A DNA stretch of 64,000 nucleotides from Narthecium ossifragum (taxonomy: Eukaryota > Streptophyta > Magnoliopsida > Dioscoreales > Nartheciaceae), in contig OY986966.1 of assembly GCA_963920575.1 (NCBI GenBank), forward strand, positions 26,069,717-26,133,716. Direction: 5' to 3'. Of this stretch, positions 52,592-64,000 are shown piece by piece. The translations under genes were made by a program, and so were the position numbers. Within the stretch, counting starts at the first letter, position 1, and each line of letters starts with the position of its first letter. Under the pieces are notes generated by a model. It did no database searches. It had not been told where the DNA came from and saw only the letters and a list, made by a program, of their open reading frames with translations.

Positions 52592-55500
52592 ATGGATAAG
52601 AATTGGATTCATTTACGTAGAGGAACACAGGAATATGACAGGGGCATGCTGAAATTTCTTGACAATGCATTTTCACGTCCCGGGGTCATAGATAAAATTA
52701 AATGCCCATGTCGGAAATGTAATAATGGATATGAACATACAAGGAGGGAGGTAGAATTACATTTATTGAAAAATGGTTTTGAAACTACTTACACATGTTG
52801 GATATATCATGGTGAGGATTTTCCAGAACCGGAGGAGGAAGAGGACGTTGAATTGTCAGGTGAATTGTCAGGTGATGTCATGCAAGAAAGAAGTGATGAT
52901 GCAGATACTTATCAGTTAGTGTATGACATGTATAGAGGAGAGACTTGTGGAATGGGAAATAGTGAACAATTACACAAGCAGGTTGAAGAGGATCCTAATG
53001 ATGATGCTAACAAATTTTATAGATTGTTAAAGGATGCAGATGAAGCCCTTTATCCGGGGTGTAGTGAGTCTAAGTTGTCATTTATTGTTAATATATTCCA
53101 CATGAAGTGCCTTAACGGATGGAGTAATGCATCAATAGATCCATTGCTCAAGTATATGAAGAAGATGAGCCCAAAGGGCAACAAAATACCCGAGTCTTTT
53201 TACGAGGCTAGAAAGACTATTAAGGATCTAGGCCTTGATTATGAGAAAATTGGTGCATGTGTGAATGATTGCATACTCTATCACAAGGAATTTGCTACAC
53301 TTGACAAGTGCCCATCTTGTGGTGAGGGAAGGTGGAAGAAAAGTAAGGTTCATGAAGAGTCCAGCAGCTCAAGGGCAAGGAATCAGGTTCATCGAAAGGT
53401 TTTACGGTATTTTCCTCTCATACCAAGACTACAAAGGATGTTCATGTCGGAACAGATAGCTGCTGCTATGCGATGGCATAAAGATGAACGTGATGATGAT
53501 GGCATTTTGAGACATCCTGCTGATTCTCAAGCATGGAAATCTTTTGATGATAAGCACAACGCTTTTTCTATGGATCCTCGAAATATCAGACTTGGATTAG
53601 CAACCGATGGCTTCAACCCATTTGGAAATATGAGCACGTCATACAGTACATGGCCAATTATATTGATTCCATACAATTTGCCTCCATGGTTGTGTATGAA
53701 GCAACCATACTTCATGATTTCCTCAATTATACCAGGCCCTAAAAGCCCAGGGAATGACATTGATGTGTACATGCGTCCATTGATTGATGAGTTAAAAATA
53801 TTATGGGAATTTGGTGTTAATACATATGATGCATCACTCAAATCCAATTTTCAAATGCGTGCAGCATTAATGTGGAGTGTTCATGACTTTCCTGCATATG
53901 GATCACTCTCTGGTTGGAGTACAAAAGGTAGATTAGCTTGTCCTGCTTGTGACAACAATACCAGTTCTTTATGGTTGAAGCATGGTGGTAAACATTGCTA
54001 CCTTGATCATCGTCGTTTCTTGCCAATTGGGCACCCCTTACGGAAGAGTAAAGGATTTTTGGGCAGAAAGCATGAGCTTAGACCTCCTCCTAAGTCTTTG
54101 TCCGGTGCTTCAGTTATTGATCAATATTCCAAATTTGAACAAGTCAAATTTGGGAAAGCTACTGGAAAGAGAAAACGAGATGGGCTTGCTGTAGGCAATT
54201 GGAGAAAAAAGAGTATTTTGTTTGAGCTTCCTTATTGGGGAACCCAATTATTAAGGCACAATCTGGATGTGATGCATATAGAGAAGAACATTTGTGACAA
54301 TGTTGTGGGAACATTGATGGGACTTGATGGTAAGTCAAAAGATACTTTGAAGTCCCGTCTTGATCTTCAACATTTGGGCATAATGAAGGATCTTCATCCA
54401 AGTCGGTCAGGTGATAAATACATTTTACCAACGGCACGCTACACCTTGTCTATGAATGAAAAAAGAATTTTGTGTAAATTCTTGAATGAGGTGAAATTTC
54501 CAGATGGCTATGTATCAAATATATCTCGTTGCATAAATGTAAAAGATAGTAAAATCAGTGGGTTGAAAAGCCATGATTCTCATGTACTTTTTGAACGACT
54601 CCTTCCTCTTGCCTTACGAGGGATTCTACCAAAGGACATTTGCACACCTTTGGTTGAATTGAGTATGTTTTTTGGAGAGTTGTGCTCTAAGGTTATTGAC
54701 ACGGAATGCTTAGATCGCCAGCAAATTAAAGTTGTTGAAGCCCTTTGTAAGTTAGAAAGGCTATTTCCACCGTCATTCTTTGATGTGATGGTTCATTTGT
54801 CGGTTCATCTTGCTGAAGAGGCAAAGCTTGCAGGACCTGTACAATATAGATGGATGTACCCAATTGAAAGGTTAGTACAAGTTTTTCAATTTGAGGAGGA
54901 ATTTTAAATTAGCTTAAAATATTTGAAAGAGTTTATGAATGTTCATAGTTTATGTTTGTAGATACTTGCGTACACTAAAAGGATATGTTCGTAACAAAGC
55001 TCGACCAGAAGGATCAATAGCCGAAGGATATTTAGCAGAGGAATGCATGATATTTTGTTCAAGATATCTGCATGATGTGGGCACAAAATTAGATCTACCG
55101 GAGAGAAATTCAGATGGTGAGCATTGTCCGTCAACGAATACTTTATCCGTGTTCTCACACAAGGGTAAACCGTTGGGTATTGACAAATATTATGAAATTT
55201 CAATATTAGAGCGTGATCAAGCTCATTTATACGTGTTAGAAAATTGTGTGGAGATTCAACCATGGATAAGGTAATACTTGTTCATTTTTTAAGATTTTAG
55301 AAGATCACTTGATTCTAAATAATGATTTTATTATATTTTGTCAACTTTAAAGTGAGCACAGGAAGATACTTTTGAATGAGAGCTCCACTAATGTCGATCA
55401 AAGACATAATAAGCAATTTATCCAGTGGCTTAAAGAACATGTAAGTAAGTATTTGCAATGCATTATCGTCTTGTCATAAATAATTCATATGATAATTTAT

Positions 55501-56283
55501 ATGCAGGTTTCAAAGTTGTATAAAGAAGGTGATGAAAGTGTGAATGAGGAAATTTATTCATTGTCACAATGTCCCGATAGGAGGGTATATTTTTATAAGG
55601 GCTTTTGTACTAATGGATATAGATTTCGTACAAAAGATAGTGAGAGGCACTTAAAGACACAAAATAGTGGTGTTCTCGTAAGAGGTGATGACCTTACTGG
55701 TAATGTGGATTACCATGGTGTAATCACTTCAATTATTCAGCTGGAATACATGGGAGGCAATTCAGTTGTCTTATTCAAATGTGATTGGTTTGAGGTTCCT
55801 AGCTATGGGAGGAATCAAACAAGGGGTTACAAGAAGGATGAGTTTGGTTTTGTAAGCCTTAACTTCATGCATTTACGATATGCCAATGAGCCTTTTGTAC
55901 TAGCATCTCAAGTTGACCAAGTGTACTATGTGGAGGATACGAAAAACACAAATTGGCGGATAGTGTTGAGGGCAAAACCAAGAAATACTTATGATGTTAT
56001 TGAAAAAGACAATGAAAATGGTGAAGAGGAAGTCGAGAATGATAAAGAGCCTTATCAGCTAAATGAGTTGGTGCAAAATATTTCTAGGTTTGAGGAGTTG
56101 GTGGATGTCGCAGATGACGTCTCCATGTTAGCAAGAGCAGAAATAGAATGTGGTAGTGTTGATGCTTATGTCGTAGAAAATGATGAGGAGTTGGTGGAAG
56201 AAGATATGGATCATATTGAAGATTCAGGGGGTGAAGATACAAATATTGAGGAGTTGGAGAGTGAAGATGATGATTGGATCTAG
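52592..56283 (+). CDS. TNP2-like CACTA transposase (four exons)
   Basis: Exons 52592-54870, 54962-55270, 55353-55440 and 55507-56283 join in phase to 1150 codons plus stop, all with GT/AG borders. Domains in order: the N-terminal transposase-associated domain (about 3-75: WIHLRRGTQEYDRGM, CPCRKCNN); the Transposase_21/TNP2 core (about 260-570: LIPRLQRMFMSEQ, DGFNPFGNMS, PPWLCMKQPYFM, GRLACPACD, LPYWGTQLLRHNLDVMH, IEKNICDNVVGT); a DUF4218-like part (about 640-800: SHDSHVLFERLLPLALRG, FPPSFFDVMVHLSVHL, YRWMYPIER, YLRTLKGYVRNKARPEGS); and DUF4216-like (about 950-1030: DYHGVITSIIQLEYMGG, FKCDWFEV). An acidic tail closes it. The protein cuts and joins element ends. No stop or frameshift was found, so this copy may be active. 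Confidence 0.92.
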
Positions 56284-58670
56284 ACTAACTCTAGAAGATT
56301 TCTTTGAATCTGTTGCAATAGAATGAGGTATTTCAAGTTTTTAAATTGTTTATATATGCTTGCATTGCTAATTGTTTATATATAGTTTTTAAACATATTT
56401 CTCTCTTACTTAGGTTACCTCCTCTCACAACCCTATCCTCCCAATTTCCCAAGAACCCATCTCAGAACGCACTTCTCCTCTGTTTCAGGTAACCATTCTC
56501 CTCTTACTTAGGTCTAGTGGAACCTAGACATATCTAGATGCAGGCTTCTTAAAGCAATCAGAACCAACAAAAGTACTGGTTGAGCTGCTATTATGAAACT
56601 CGAGCAGTTGCTTCAAATGCCAAACTTCAGCTTTGCCTTGCTGTCTTCAGTTTCTACTACATGTTTTTTTATCTAGGTTCCATTCATGTTTTACTCTTAA
56701 GAGATCTTGGAGTTATCGGCTCTTATGACACTATTATTAGTCTCATGTTTTGTCTTTGTATAGCCACTTTACTTTTCACAGACAGCATTCTTATAATTAT
56801 TTTGTCATGCCCAACAGTTGATCAAGAACATGACCCTTCCATACCTAAAGCCTGGCACGTAAGTTGCTTAAAGTAGTACGTGCTTTGCAATGCTAGAGTT
56901 GCATCAATGCTATCCCAAAGAACTCATATGCTCTTGATTATGTGGCATCCATAGCTGATGGAACTGGCCTTCGTGAAATTTCTTTGGCAAGTCCATGTAA
57001 CTTGTCTGAAAAATTGTATTTACAGCATTTTATTGGATGAAATGGTTGTCTCTACCGATGACTTATCTCTATTAACATTTTCAAGGTTGAAAATAGTGCA
57101 GATAATGCTTTAATAAGAAATATGAGCCAAGCTGAACCATTTATTGCTCTCTCCTAATTCCAGTTTCTTAACAATTACATCTAGCCTGCTCTATATTTTT
57201 GTTCCTTTTTGTCTCCTTAATAATAAGGAACTGTTATTGATGGTTTTTCCTGATACTAAATTGTGTGGCAAAACTGTTACTCGTCCTTACTTATCTTTTA
57301 TCAATGTTTTTGCTATACTATGTTTACCTATATTTGTTTCACTTTCAGGGACATCACCATGGCATTCCCTAGCTTCATCCTGAATTCTGAAATTGATGAT
57401 TCAAATATGACCGGTCTAAAATCCGTGTAGGTCATGCGATACGCTCTGCAACAATGGAACTCGGGCGAGATCTTTGATCGAGACATGTGAATTAGATAAT
57501 CTCCAGCCAATCCATTGTAAAGAAAATCAATAAAATGTTGTTGATATTGCATGTAGTTAGAGCTTCATAGTGAAGTTTTTCTCCTGTTCGGTGTTCTATT
57601 GGCAAATCTTGTGCTGGAACTTGTTTGATGAAATAAACATTAATTCAATCTTTGCAGTCGTCAATAGTTGCACGACGAGTGAGCATCAACCAGCATCTTG
57701 TTGTGATCAATTTATTTGAAAGGATCTATCACTCTGTTGACTGTGGCACCATCTGGTGGTCTTAATCTGTTTTGTATTTCCTAAGCTAAAGAGGAAGAAG
57801 CATACAAGAAAATCTTTATGTACACTTTTTAAAGAGTAATGCTTACAGAGTTCTTACCAGCTCTTCAGGGTGATAGAATGCGTGAAATCCATCTTTGTGA
57901 TTCCTTGATAGTAAAACTCTCTATACAGGCATTGAAGGTGTGAGGCCTCTGAATATTCTTCTTGCCAGTTGCAGCCCAGAGTAGACATGCTGGAGGAGTG
58001 CCTTTCTCTGTGAACTACACTACTACAGTTCATCTGGTTATCAGTCTTCAGCTGGCTATCAAAATTGTTCTAGCTATTAACATATACAGGTTGAGTGTCG
58101 AGGGCTTATTCATTATCAGCGACAGTTGTATATGATGTGAATGTCCTGAACGTTTTAGAATGAATGAAATTTTAATATATCGTCATATATGCTTCTTATA
58201 CTCAAAAACATTGTCGATGCCCTATATAAGTAGGTTTTGCCGTAAATTGTTTATTTTGGCACCCAACAAATTGAAAATCCCTTTAACTAAAAGAAAATAT
58301 TATATATATACCTACACACAAATTAGCTAACTTTATTTATATTAAAACCTACCATGTGAAGCTTCGCTCAAAGTTTGTTAAGCTCGATCGCTTCGAGCTT
58401 AGCCCGAAATTAAATTGAGTATTGCATGACCAAGCCCAGACCTGACCGTGTCCGATCCAGAGCAGCTCCCTAGGCGATCCCAGCTTTCGATCAAGCTTTC
58501 GAAGTCAAGCTTTCGATCCCAGCTTTCAAGCTTAGTCGAGTCTATATATTATATATATAATTTAAAAATTAAATCGTATATGAAATATTATCGAGCTCGG
58601 CTAGCAAGCTTTCGAGCCGAGCCAAAACCCAATCGAGTTCGAGCTCTACAACAATTCAAGTGTTATTTTT
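56284..58670. other. CACTA internal spacer
   Basis: No gene can be named. 56560-56880 has exon-like frames (YYETRAVASNAKLQLCLAV) that could be a captured fragment, but splice signals are weak. 58380-58650 repeats AGCTTTCGAGCC/GAGCTCGGC words. Confidence 0.35.
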
Positions 58671-58675
58671 GGGTT

Positions 58676-58920
58676 TGAGCAGCAACCAACAACAAGCAAC
58701 CAGCAACGTACCTCTGTTTAAGCAACCAGCAACCAGCAACGTACCTCTGTTTAAGCAACCAGCAACCAGCAACGTACCTCTGTTTAAGCAACCAGCAACC
58801 AGCAATGTACCTCTGTTTAAGCAACCTCTGTTTAATCAAGAGCAACCTCTGTTTAAGCAGCAAACAGCAACCAGCAACCTCAGTTAAAGCAGCAACCAGC
58901 AACCTCTGTTTAATCAAGAG
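58676..58920 (+). repeat. 33-bp tandem repeat in CACTA
   Basis: ACGTACCTCTG recurs at 58706, 58739 and 58772, and ATGTACCTCTG at 58805, giving a period of 33 bp. Degenerate AGCAACCAGCAAC units follow. Confidence 0.9.
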
Positions 58921-59460
58921 CCGCGTGCGAGGGATGGGTTCCTTCTTTGGCTTTGTTTCATGCCATGCAAGCCCTGTTTTTTGCGTCATTAACCAGCCTC
59001 TATTTAGGACGCCGTAAATCGATCAAAAAGGAGCGCGTCTGAGGGATGGGTTCACTTAACAATCCTCTGTTTCCAGCTTCCTTCTTTGGCTTTGTTCTAT
59101 GGCATGCAAGCCCTGTTTTTGCGTCATTAACCAGCCTCTATTTAGGACGCCGTAAATAGATCAAAAAGGAGCGCGCGGACGAAAAATTTGGGTTCCCTCC
59201 ATGCGTCGTTCCCTCTCCCTACGTTTATTTGTTAATCAATTAATCAATCAATCTAATAACCCAACCCTCGTTCCCTGTCCCTAGGTAACCTCTGTTCACC
59301 GGTGTTGTTGTGGACGACGAGCATCGTAGGAGACGCTCGACGGAGCACAGGTGAGGCCTAAACCCTTCTCCCCAATCCTCGTTCCCTCTCCATTGGTTTT
59401 TTTTGTTCACCGGTGCTGCTGTGGATGACGAGAGCATCGTAGGAGACGCTCGGGTGAGGT
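58921..59460 (+). repeat. Two direct duplications upstream of the TNP1-like gene
   Basis: A unit of about 120 bp (CTTCTTTGGCTTTGTT... GGACGCCGTAAAT) occurs at about 58938-59035 and 59078-59173. A second unit (TGTTCACCGGTG... GGAGACGCTCG) occurs at about 59287-59338 and 59403-59453. The latter is followed by GTGAGG, a possible donor for a 5' UTR intron ending at TGCAG 60185. Confidence 0.6.
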
Positions 59461-60202
59461 CATGCAGACTAGGTCTCTTCTTTTCCTCCCCTTTGTTTTG
59501 TTTTTCTATGCCATTCCATGGATTTATATAGATATCAATCATTCCCATGTGAAACAATGACCCACCTAAGAACTTATCTAACAATCCTAGCCACAGAACA
59601 ACAAACCAGTCTGTATTATCATCCCTTTTTATCTGATCACCAAAGTCCCTGTCCAAACCCTAGAACCAAAGCCACACTAGCATAGGTATATTTATAAGCC
59701 AAAACGGATTTGTTTATTGATGTGTTGCTATTATCCATGCAAACAGTAGCGATGCTGCTAGGTATAATCATAACTGAAACTAACAGAAACTTTCTATCAT
59801 GAACAAAACATCATAGACTCATAGTCTCGGCATTGGAGGATTTCATGGGAGACAAAGTTTTGATTTGTAGACCCATCTTATCATACAATTACTATTTAAG
59901 TTGCATGAAACTTTTGTTTGCTTCCTCCTTCTATTATTACTTTACAGCAAGAAGCTGTCCTCATTAGGAGTATAAAACCATAGACCCTCTTCTCACTTCT
60001 AATGCAGAAAGAGCTTTATATACTTTTGGTCATGTAAAGAAGATTTGCAAATCGACGTACTTGTTTACAGGAAAAAAAATTAATACATCAAATCCATAAA
60101 GAGATTTTCTAATAACTTTTTAATCTTCTGATCATGATTTCTTATTTATGTTTCTTTACTCCAATGGTAACCAAACGTAATGCAGGGTGCTTTCTTTAGA
60201 AT

Positions 60203-62002
60203 ATGACTCCCAATCAGCAAGATGAAGTAGTTACACCTATTGATCCTACCGACACAGGCCCATCAATGTTTGAAGATATCATTGCACCTCGGAGAAGGGT
60301 AGGGCGTGGGAAATCAAGAGGCATAAGGCTGTCAAATGCACGGCGTGCAAATGGATATAGAAAGTTGCCAATTCAAATTCCAGTGGGTGTCGGTGTCCCT
60401 GTTGGCAAAAATGCAGCAATGTTTGCTTCTGAGCTGAGTTATGTAGTCAAACAACATGCTCCATTGGGTGTAACGGAAAAAGCTCCAGAAGGTGTGACTA
60501 AGTGGAAGGAGGTCGATGAGGAGGTGAAAGACAAAATCTACAAGTGCATGCAGGTATAAGTTCAATTTTTGTATATATATATATATCTAATCAATTCATA
60601 TTCTTTTGTTCTTATTGTAGCTGTTGACTACTAATTTTAATGGTTTTGTAGTCCAAGTTTGAATTCGACGGCACTCCGTATTCAAAGGAATGCATTCTTC
60701 ATAAAGCAAATAAGTTGTATAGGGAATGGCGTCATGGACTATATCGAAATTACTACCTAAAATATGAAAATGATTCTTCACGACTTCTTCATGTTCCCTC
60801 AAATGTTAGTTCTTCAGATTGGGCAACACTTGTGGCATATTTTGGAAGTGATAAGTATAAGGTAAAACCTTATAATTTAGCTCTCTCTTTTACTTGTGTA
60901 TAGGGTGGTCAATTTGTTTAAAAGATGTGGAGAGAGATGAAATATTTTATTTATTTCACTGATGGACTTTCACCTTCGTTCCAACAGAAAATCTCGGAGA
61001 AGAACAAAAAAAGTCGTGAAATAGAAGGAGTTACGCAAGTTACAGGACGCACATCCTTCCAGAATATAATTCATGAGACAGTACGTTAACGATTTAATAT
61101 GCATGCAATAGGTAACTTGTATATATCTCATTGTGATACTATATATTTACATGTGTTGACAGCAAGATCCAGAGACTGGAGAGAAGCTTGATGGGCCAGA
61201 ATTATGGCGAAGGACTCATCAAAGGCCAAATGGAACTTGGGCTGATGAGAGATCACACAAGATGCATGTGAGAACTAATCCATTTTAGTTAATGTACTCC
61301 CGTTCCGCATTCTGAATCTTCCAATTGCCAGAGTGATTTAATTCATGAAAGCTGCGATATCCAGTTGTTTAAATGCATAACTGCTACTATCTTGCTACAC
61401 TTCCATTATGAAAACCAATTAGTCAAATTGCAGTTTCTTTCAGGTGCCAGGGTGATTTCAGCATCAACACCGAGTATTAAATTTCCCACGTCATTTCGTC
61501 AATGTTTTTGAATATTACATTCTTCATGAATTTTATTCTTCGATTGTAGGAAGAAATGCTAAATTTACTTAATCAGCCACAAAGTTCCGCTTCCGGGGAG
61601 GATCTAGCACCGCTGACACCAAGTGAGGTTTTTGTACGAGTCGTTGGTCAAAGGTCAGGCCATGCTAAAGGTTATGGTTGTGGTCCCAAGGGTGCAAACA
61701 TTGGAACAAAGAGAAATTTTCAAGAGCGTGAGGAGCAGCTTATTAAAGAGTGTGATGATCTCGCAAAGAGGGTGGCTATAATGGAGGAAACATTTGATGC
61801 GCGTGTGGAAGCTGTTGTCCAGCAGTACTTAGACAAATCTCGTCAATCGTCTCAAAATTCTGAGTGTTCTAACTCTAATGTAAGTACTACATCTTTTATT
61901 TTGGTAAAAGGATGATAATTCTTATTTCCCATTAGAACTTAACCTCTCTAATATCTTTTATGTTTTATTTTTTTGTTTCTTTGTGTGTAGGTTGGCTTAT
62001 AA
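60203..62002 (+). CDS. TNP1-like CACTA regulatory/DNA-binding protein (six exons)
   Basis: Exons 60203-60553, 60652-60861, 60988-61080, 61163-61267, 61550-61879 and 61991-62002 are all in phase with GT/AG borders and give 366 residues. The N-terminus has a basic RRRVGRGKSRGIRLSNARR stretch. The central part (SKFEFDGTPYSKECIL, YREWRHGLYRNYYLKY, WATLVAYFGSDKYK, KNKKSREIEG) and LDGPELWRRTHQRPNGTWAD match the plant Ptta/En/Spm Transposase_24 family. The C-terminal part is a coiled coil (EREEQLIKECDDLAKRVA). Family members bind subterminal repeats, here presumably the GGCAAC/GTTGCC motifs. There is no break in the frame. The last exon encodes only VGL. Confidence 0.85.
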
Positions 62003-62700
62003 TAGAAGATGTTTGTCCGACAATACTTTTTGCATGCATTCAGTAAGCTTTTCTTCTCTCTTAATTGTTTATATATCACCTATTCTTTCTTAATTGATAT
62101 AGGCTGGGTATACATGCATCCTTGTTTGACCTATCTGCTTCTAGTATACTAAGCTAATCTAAGTTTCTTTTTCTTGCTTTTCACATTTCATCTAAGCAAA
62201 TTGAGTTATTGTTTCTAGAAATCATTACATCCTATCTTGTCAATTGTTCTATCACTTCTTTACTTACTAAATTGGTTCTTCTTCTTGCTAAAATAATTTG
62301 GGAAAATTTATTTATCTTAGCTATCAATCTAACTATCTTTGCTAAAAGTTCTCTTATGTGTTTTTCTTAGGTACATATCAGTGAAATGGATCCTCGACAA
62401 CTCGTTTTGGAGGATCCTAATCAACTAATCTTCAGCGACACTTCTTTTTGGATATTAGAAGCTATATTTGTGCAACTTATGGCTTGTCTTCTGTGATTTA
62501 GTGGCGTTCTTTTGTTGATTGTGTTGATGTTGAAAATGAACTTGAAACCAATACATGAACGGTTATGTGGAATTTGATATATATTATCAATGCAATGGTG
62601 CTATTTCTTATGCATTTTGGTGTGTCATTAAAATTTCGGTATTATGTATAGGAAAAAATAATACATGTGGGTAAATTGAATTTTTTTTGTTATTAAAATA
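62003..62700. other. 3' flank of the TNP1-like gene
   Basis: T-rich non-coding sequence. No further exon or element is recognised. Confidence 0.4.
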
Positions 62701-62704
62701 TTGA

Positions 62705-63510
62705 GAAGCTGCCATAATATATTAATCTTTTATAGCATATAAAAGTTGCCATTTTAAATATTCTAAACACAGCAAGACAAGTTGCCGCTAACAGTCTTAA
62801 ATACGACCATTAAATGATTATTTTATATGGCACTTATGGTTGCCGTAAATACATTTTATTATCGGCAATATTTTTTTGCCATTAAAAAATATTTTTTACA
62901 GCAACCGTTGTTGCCAGAAATACATATTATTATCAGCAATACATTATTGCCTTATATGGCAATATTTGTTGCCATTAAAAAAATATTATTTACGGCAACC
63001 ACTGTTGCCAGAAATACATCTTATATCGGCAATATGATATTGGCTTATTCGGCAAAAATAATTTGCCACTAAAAAAATATTGTTTACGGCAACTGTTATG
63101 GCCACAAATACATCTTATTATCGGCAATACATTATTGCCTTATATGGCAAAAAAATTTTGCCATTAAAAAAATATTATTTACGGCAACTGTTGTTGCCAG
63201 AAATACATCTTATTATCGGCAATATATTATTGCCTTATATGGCAATATGTTTTGCCATTAAAAAATTATTATTTACGGCAACCGGCGTTGCCAGAAATAC
63301 ATCTCATTACTGGCAATAAATAAATGTTAATATGACAAGAACATATTGCCGTATAAAGACAATTTTACGGCAACATGTTGATATTGCCGTGGGTTTTTTT
63401 TTGTGACACGCTCTTTTACGGCATGTTGCGGCAACTTTAAATTGTTGCCGTAACAAGCTTTTTATGGCAATATTATAGGCTTAAGTGGCAACAAGGCCTT
63501 GCCGTAAAAG
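62705..63510. repeat. CACTA right subterminal repeats
   Basis: Units of about 110-120 bp with TTTACGGCAAC, GTTGCCAGAAATACATC, TTATCGGCAATA and TTGCCTTATATGGCAA recur about five times between 62840 and 63320. The last 120 bp have GTTGCCGTAA pairs. The core GGCAA/TTGCC is shared with the left end. Confidence 0.85.
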
Positions 63511-63664
63511 AGCTTTTTTCTTGTAGTGACTCCCTCCCACTAAACCCCCTTCAACTTAGGATTATCATGTCACATAAGCGCCACATAGGCTCCACCTAGG
63601 ACATTCTCCCACCACGTAGGACAACGAAAGTTTCAATTATAACCATAGCCTCATATAATGATGA

Positions 63665-63835
63665 TACACATATAATTCTTGATTATACACGTTTCATGGG
63701 TACGTGTATAATTATTGTTTATATGTGTATTAGTTTATACACGTGTTCATTACGTGTATGTGATCCTATTATGCAAAAAAACATGAAAGGGTCCTAAAAT
63801 GCAAATGGTGAATACCATGTCCTATTTGGCAACAG
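63665..63835. repeat. Right arm of the outer foldback element
   Basis: 63776-63835 is the inverse of 49487-49540. 63670-63770 is rich in TACACGTGT and ACACGTATA words that form small palindromes. Confidence 0.45.
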
Positions 63836-64000
63836 ATCCAAAAGAAGACGAATGGAAGGGAGGCGAGCCCACGATGGAACCGTCCGACTACGAACCGTCC
63901 AACTACCATGTGTTAATGCTATCCACCATCTGATAGAAACCCGCCTGGCTATTGTAGGGCGTCTGATATTAAAAATCCATGTCATAAATAAATAAATAAA
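63836..64000. other. Intergenic end of window
   Basis: No feature is recognised. Confidence 0.3.

Larger units (their letters stand above)
49763..63531 (+). mobile_element. CACTA (En/Spm-type) transposon, apparently complete
   Basis: The termini CACTACAAGAAAA (49766) and TTTTTTCTTGTAGTG (to 63528) are inverted. ACT is duplicated on both sides (49763-49765 and 63529-63531), the 3-bp duplication expected for the superfamily. The 13,763-bp element carries a TNP2-like gene (52592-56283) and a TNP1-like gene (60203-62002), both on the plus strand and both open throughout, plus dense subterminal repeats. It therefore looks potentially autonomous. Confidence 0.92.
49707..63664 (-). mobile_element. 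Helitron B, split by the CACTA element
   Basis: The minus strand starts TCATCATTATATGAGGC at 63664 and ends with TGTCATGTGACA hairpin and CAACTAG at 49707. The next base after 63664 is T. The CACTA element lies at 49766-63528. Without it Helitron B is about 190 bp and collinear with the copy at 42375-43006. Confidence 0.85.

Noticed and set aside
62827..63319. Two open frames of about 80 codons with repeated words
   Set aside because: They lie in the right subterminal repeats of the CACTA element and have the same cause as at the left end.

Overview
This is nuclear DNA from a flowering plant. Host-type genes have plant spliceosomal introns, and the rest is a dense nest of plant transposons: an Athila-type Ty3/gypsy element, Ty1/copia, a Cassandra TRIM, a Mutator-like element (MULE) with a plant mobile domain gene, a TNP2-type CACTA, Helitrons, LINEs and hAT MITEs. 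The GC-rich coding regions of the two host genes and the CC-type glutaredoxin hint at a monocot outside the grasses, but that is only an impression.

Layout. 1-480: ends of two Helitrons in opposite orientation. 840-22289: one large MULE (MULE1). Its + strand carries a broken PMD gene. Its - strand carries a transposase gene whose 3' end reads into an OTU-type cysteine protease. Two retrotransposons have inserted into it: a 2.5 kb solo LTR in the PMD gene (3305-5839, 5-bp target duplication GCCGC) and a complete Athila element in the transposase gene (8614-20719). 22290-31370: LINE pieces, a two-exon host gene of the root-cap family (24908-26064, - strand), an F-box-like fragment and LTR debris. 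31367-32071: a Cassandra TRIM whose LTR contains a 5S-rRNA-like segment. 32072-35028: a second, internally deleted MULE copy (MULE2) in inverted orientation, with the same terminal sequence as MULE1. 35639-37693: a decayed copia element whose 5' LTR holds a Helitron and whose gag holds a LINE. 40611-41215: an intact single-exon CC-type glutaredoxin gene. 42375-43184: Helitrons, one containing a hAT-type MITE. 45679-49480: same-strand exon fragments of unrelated host genes (GRF zinc finger, CK2 beta, CTU1). 49580-63664: two Helitrons joined end to end, one carrying a 13.8 kb CACTA element (49766-63528, 3-bp target duplication ACT) with two apparently intact genes, TNP2-like and TNP1-like.

How the parts work together. 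Only two host genes look functional: the root-cap family protein and the glutaredoxin. The CACTA element looks potentially autonomous, with both gene models open, matching termini and rich subterminal repeats. MULE1 and MULE2 are damaged, but between them they show the architecture of the family: PMD protein on one strand, transposase-OTU on the other, and arrays of CGGTA/TACCG palindromes at both ends and between the two genes. Nested insertions with recognisable target duplications give a relative order of events at several sites.

Limits. All calls come from reading the sequence by eye. No database, alignment or folding program was run. Domain names rest on recognised motifs, and exon borders rest on GT/AG sites and frame continuity.
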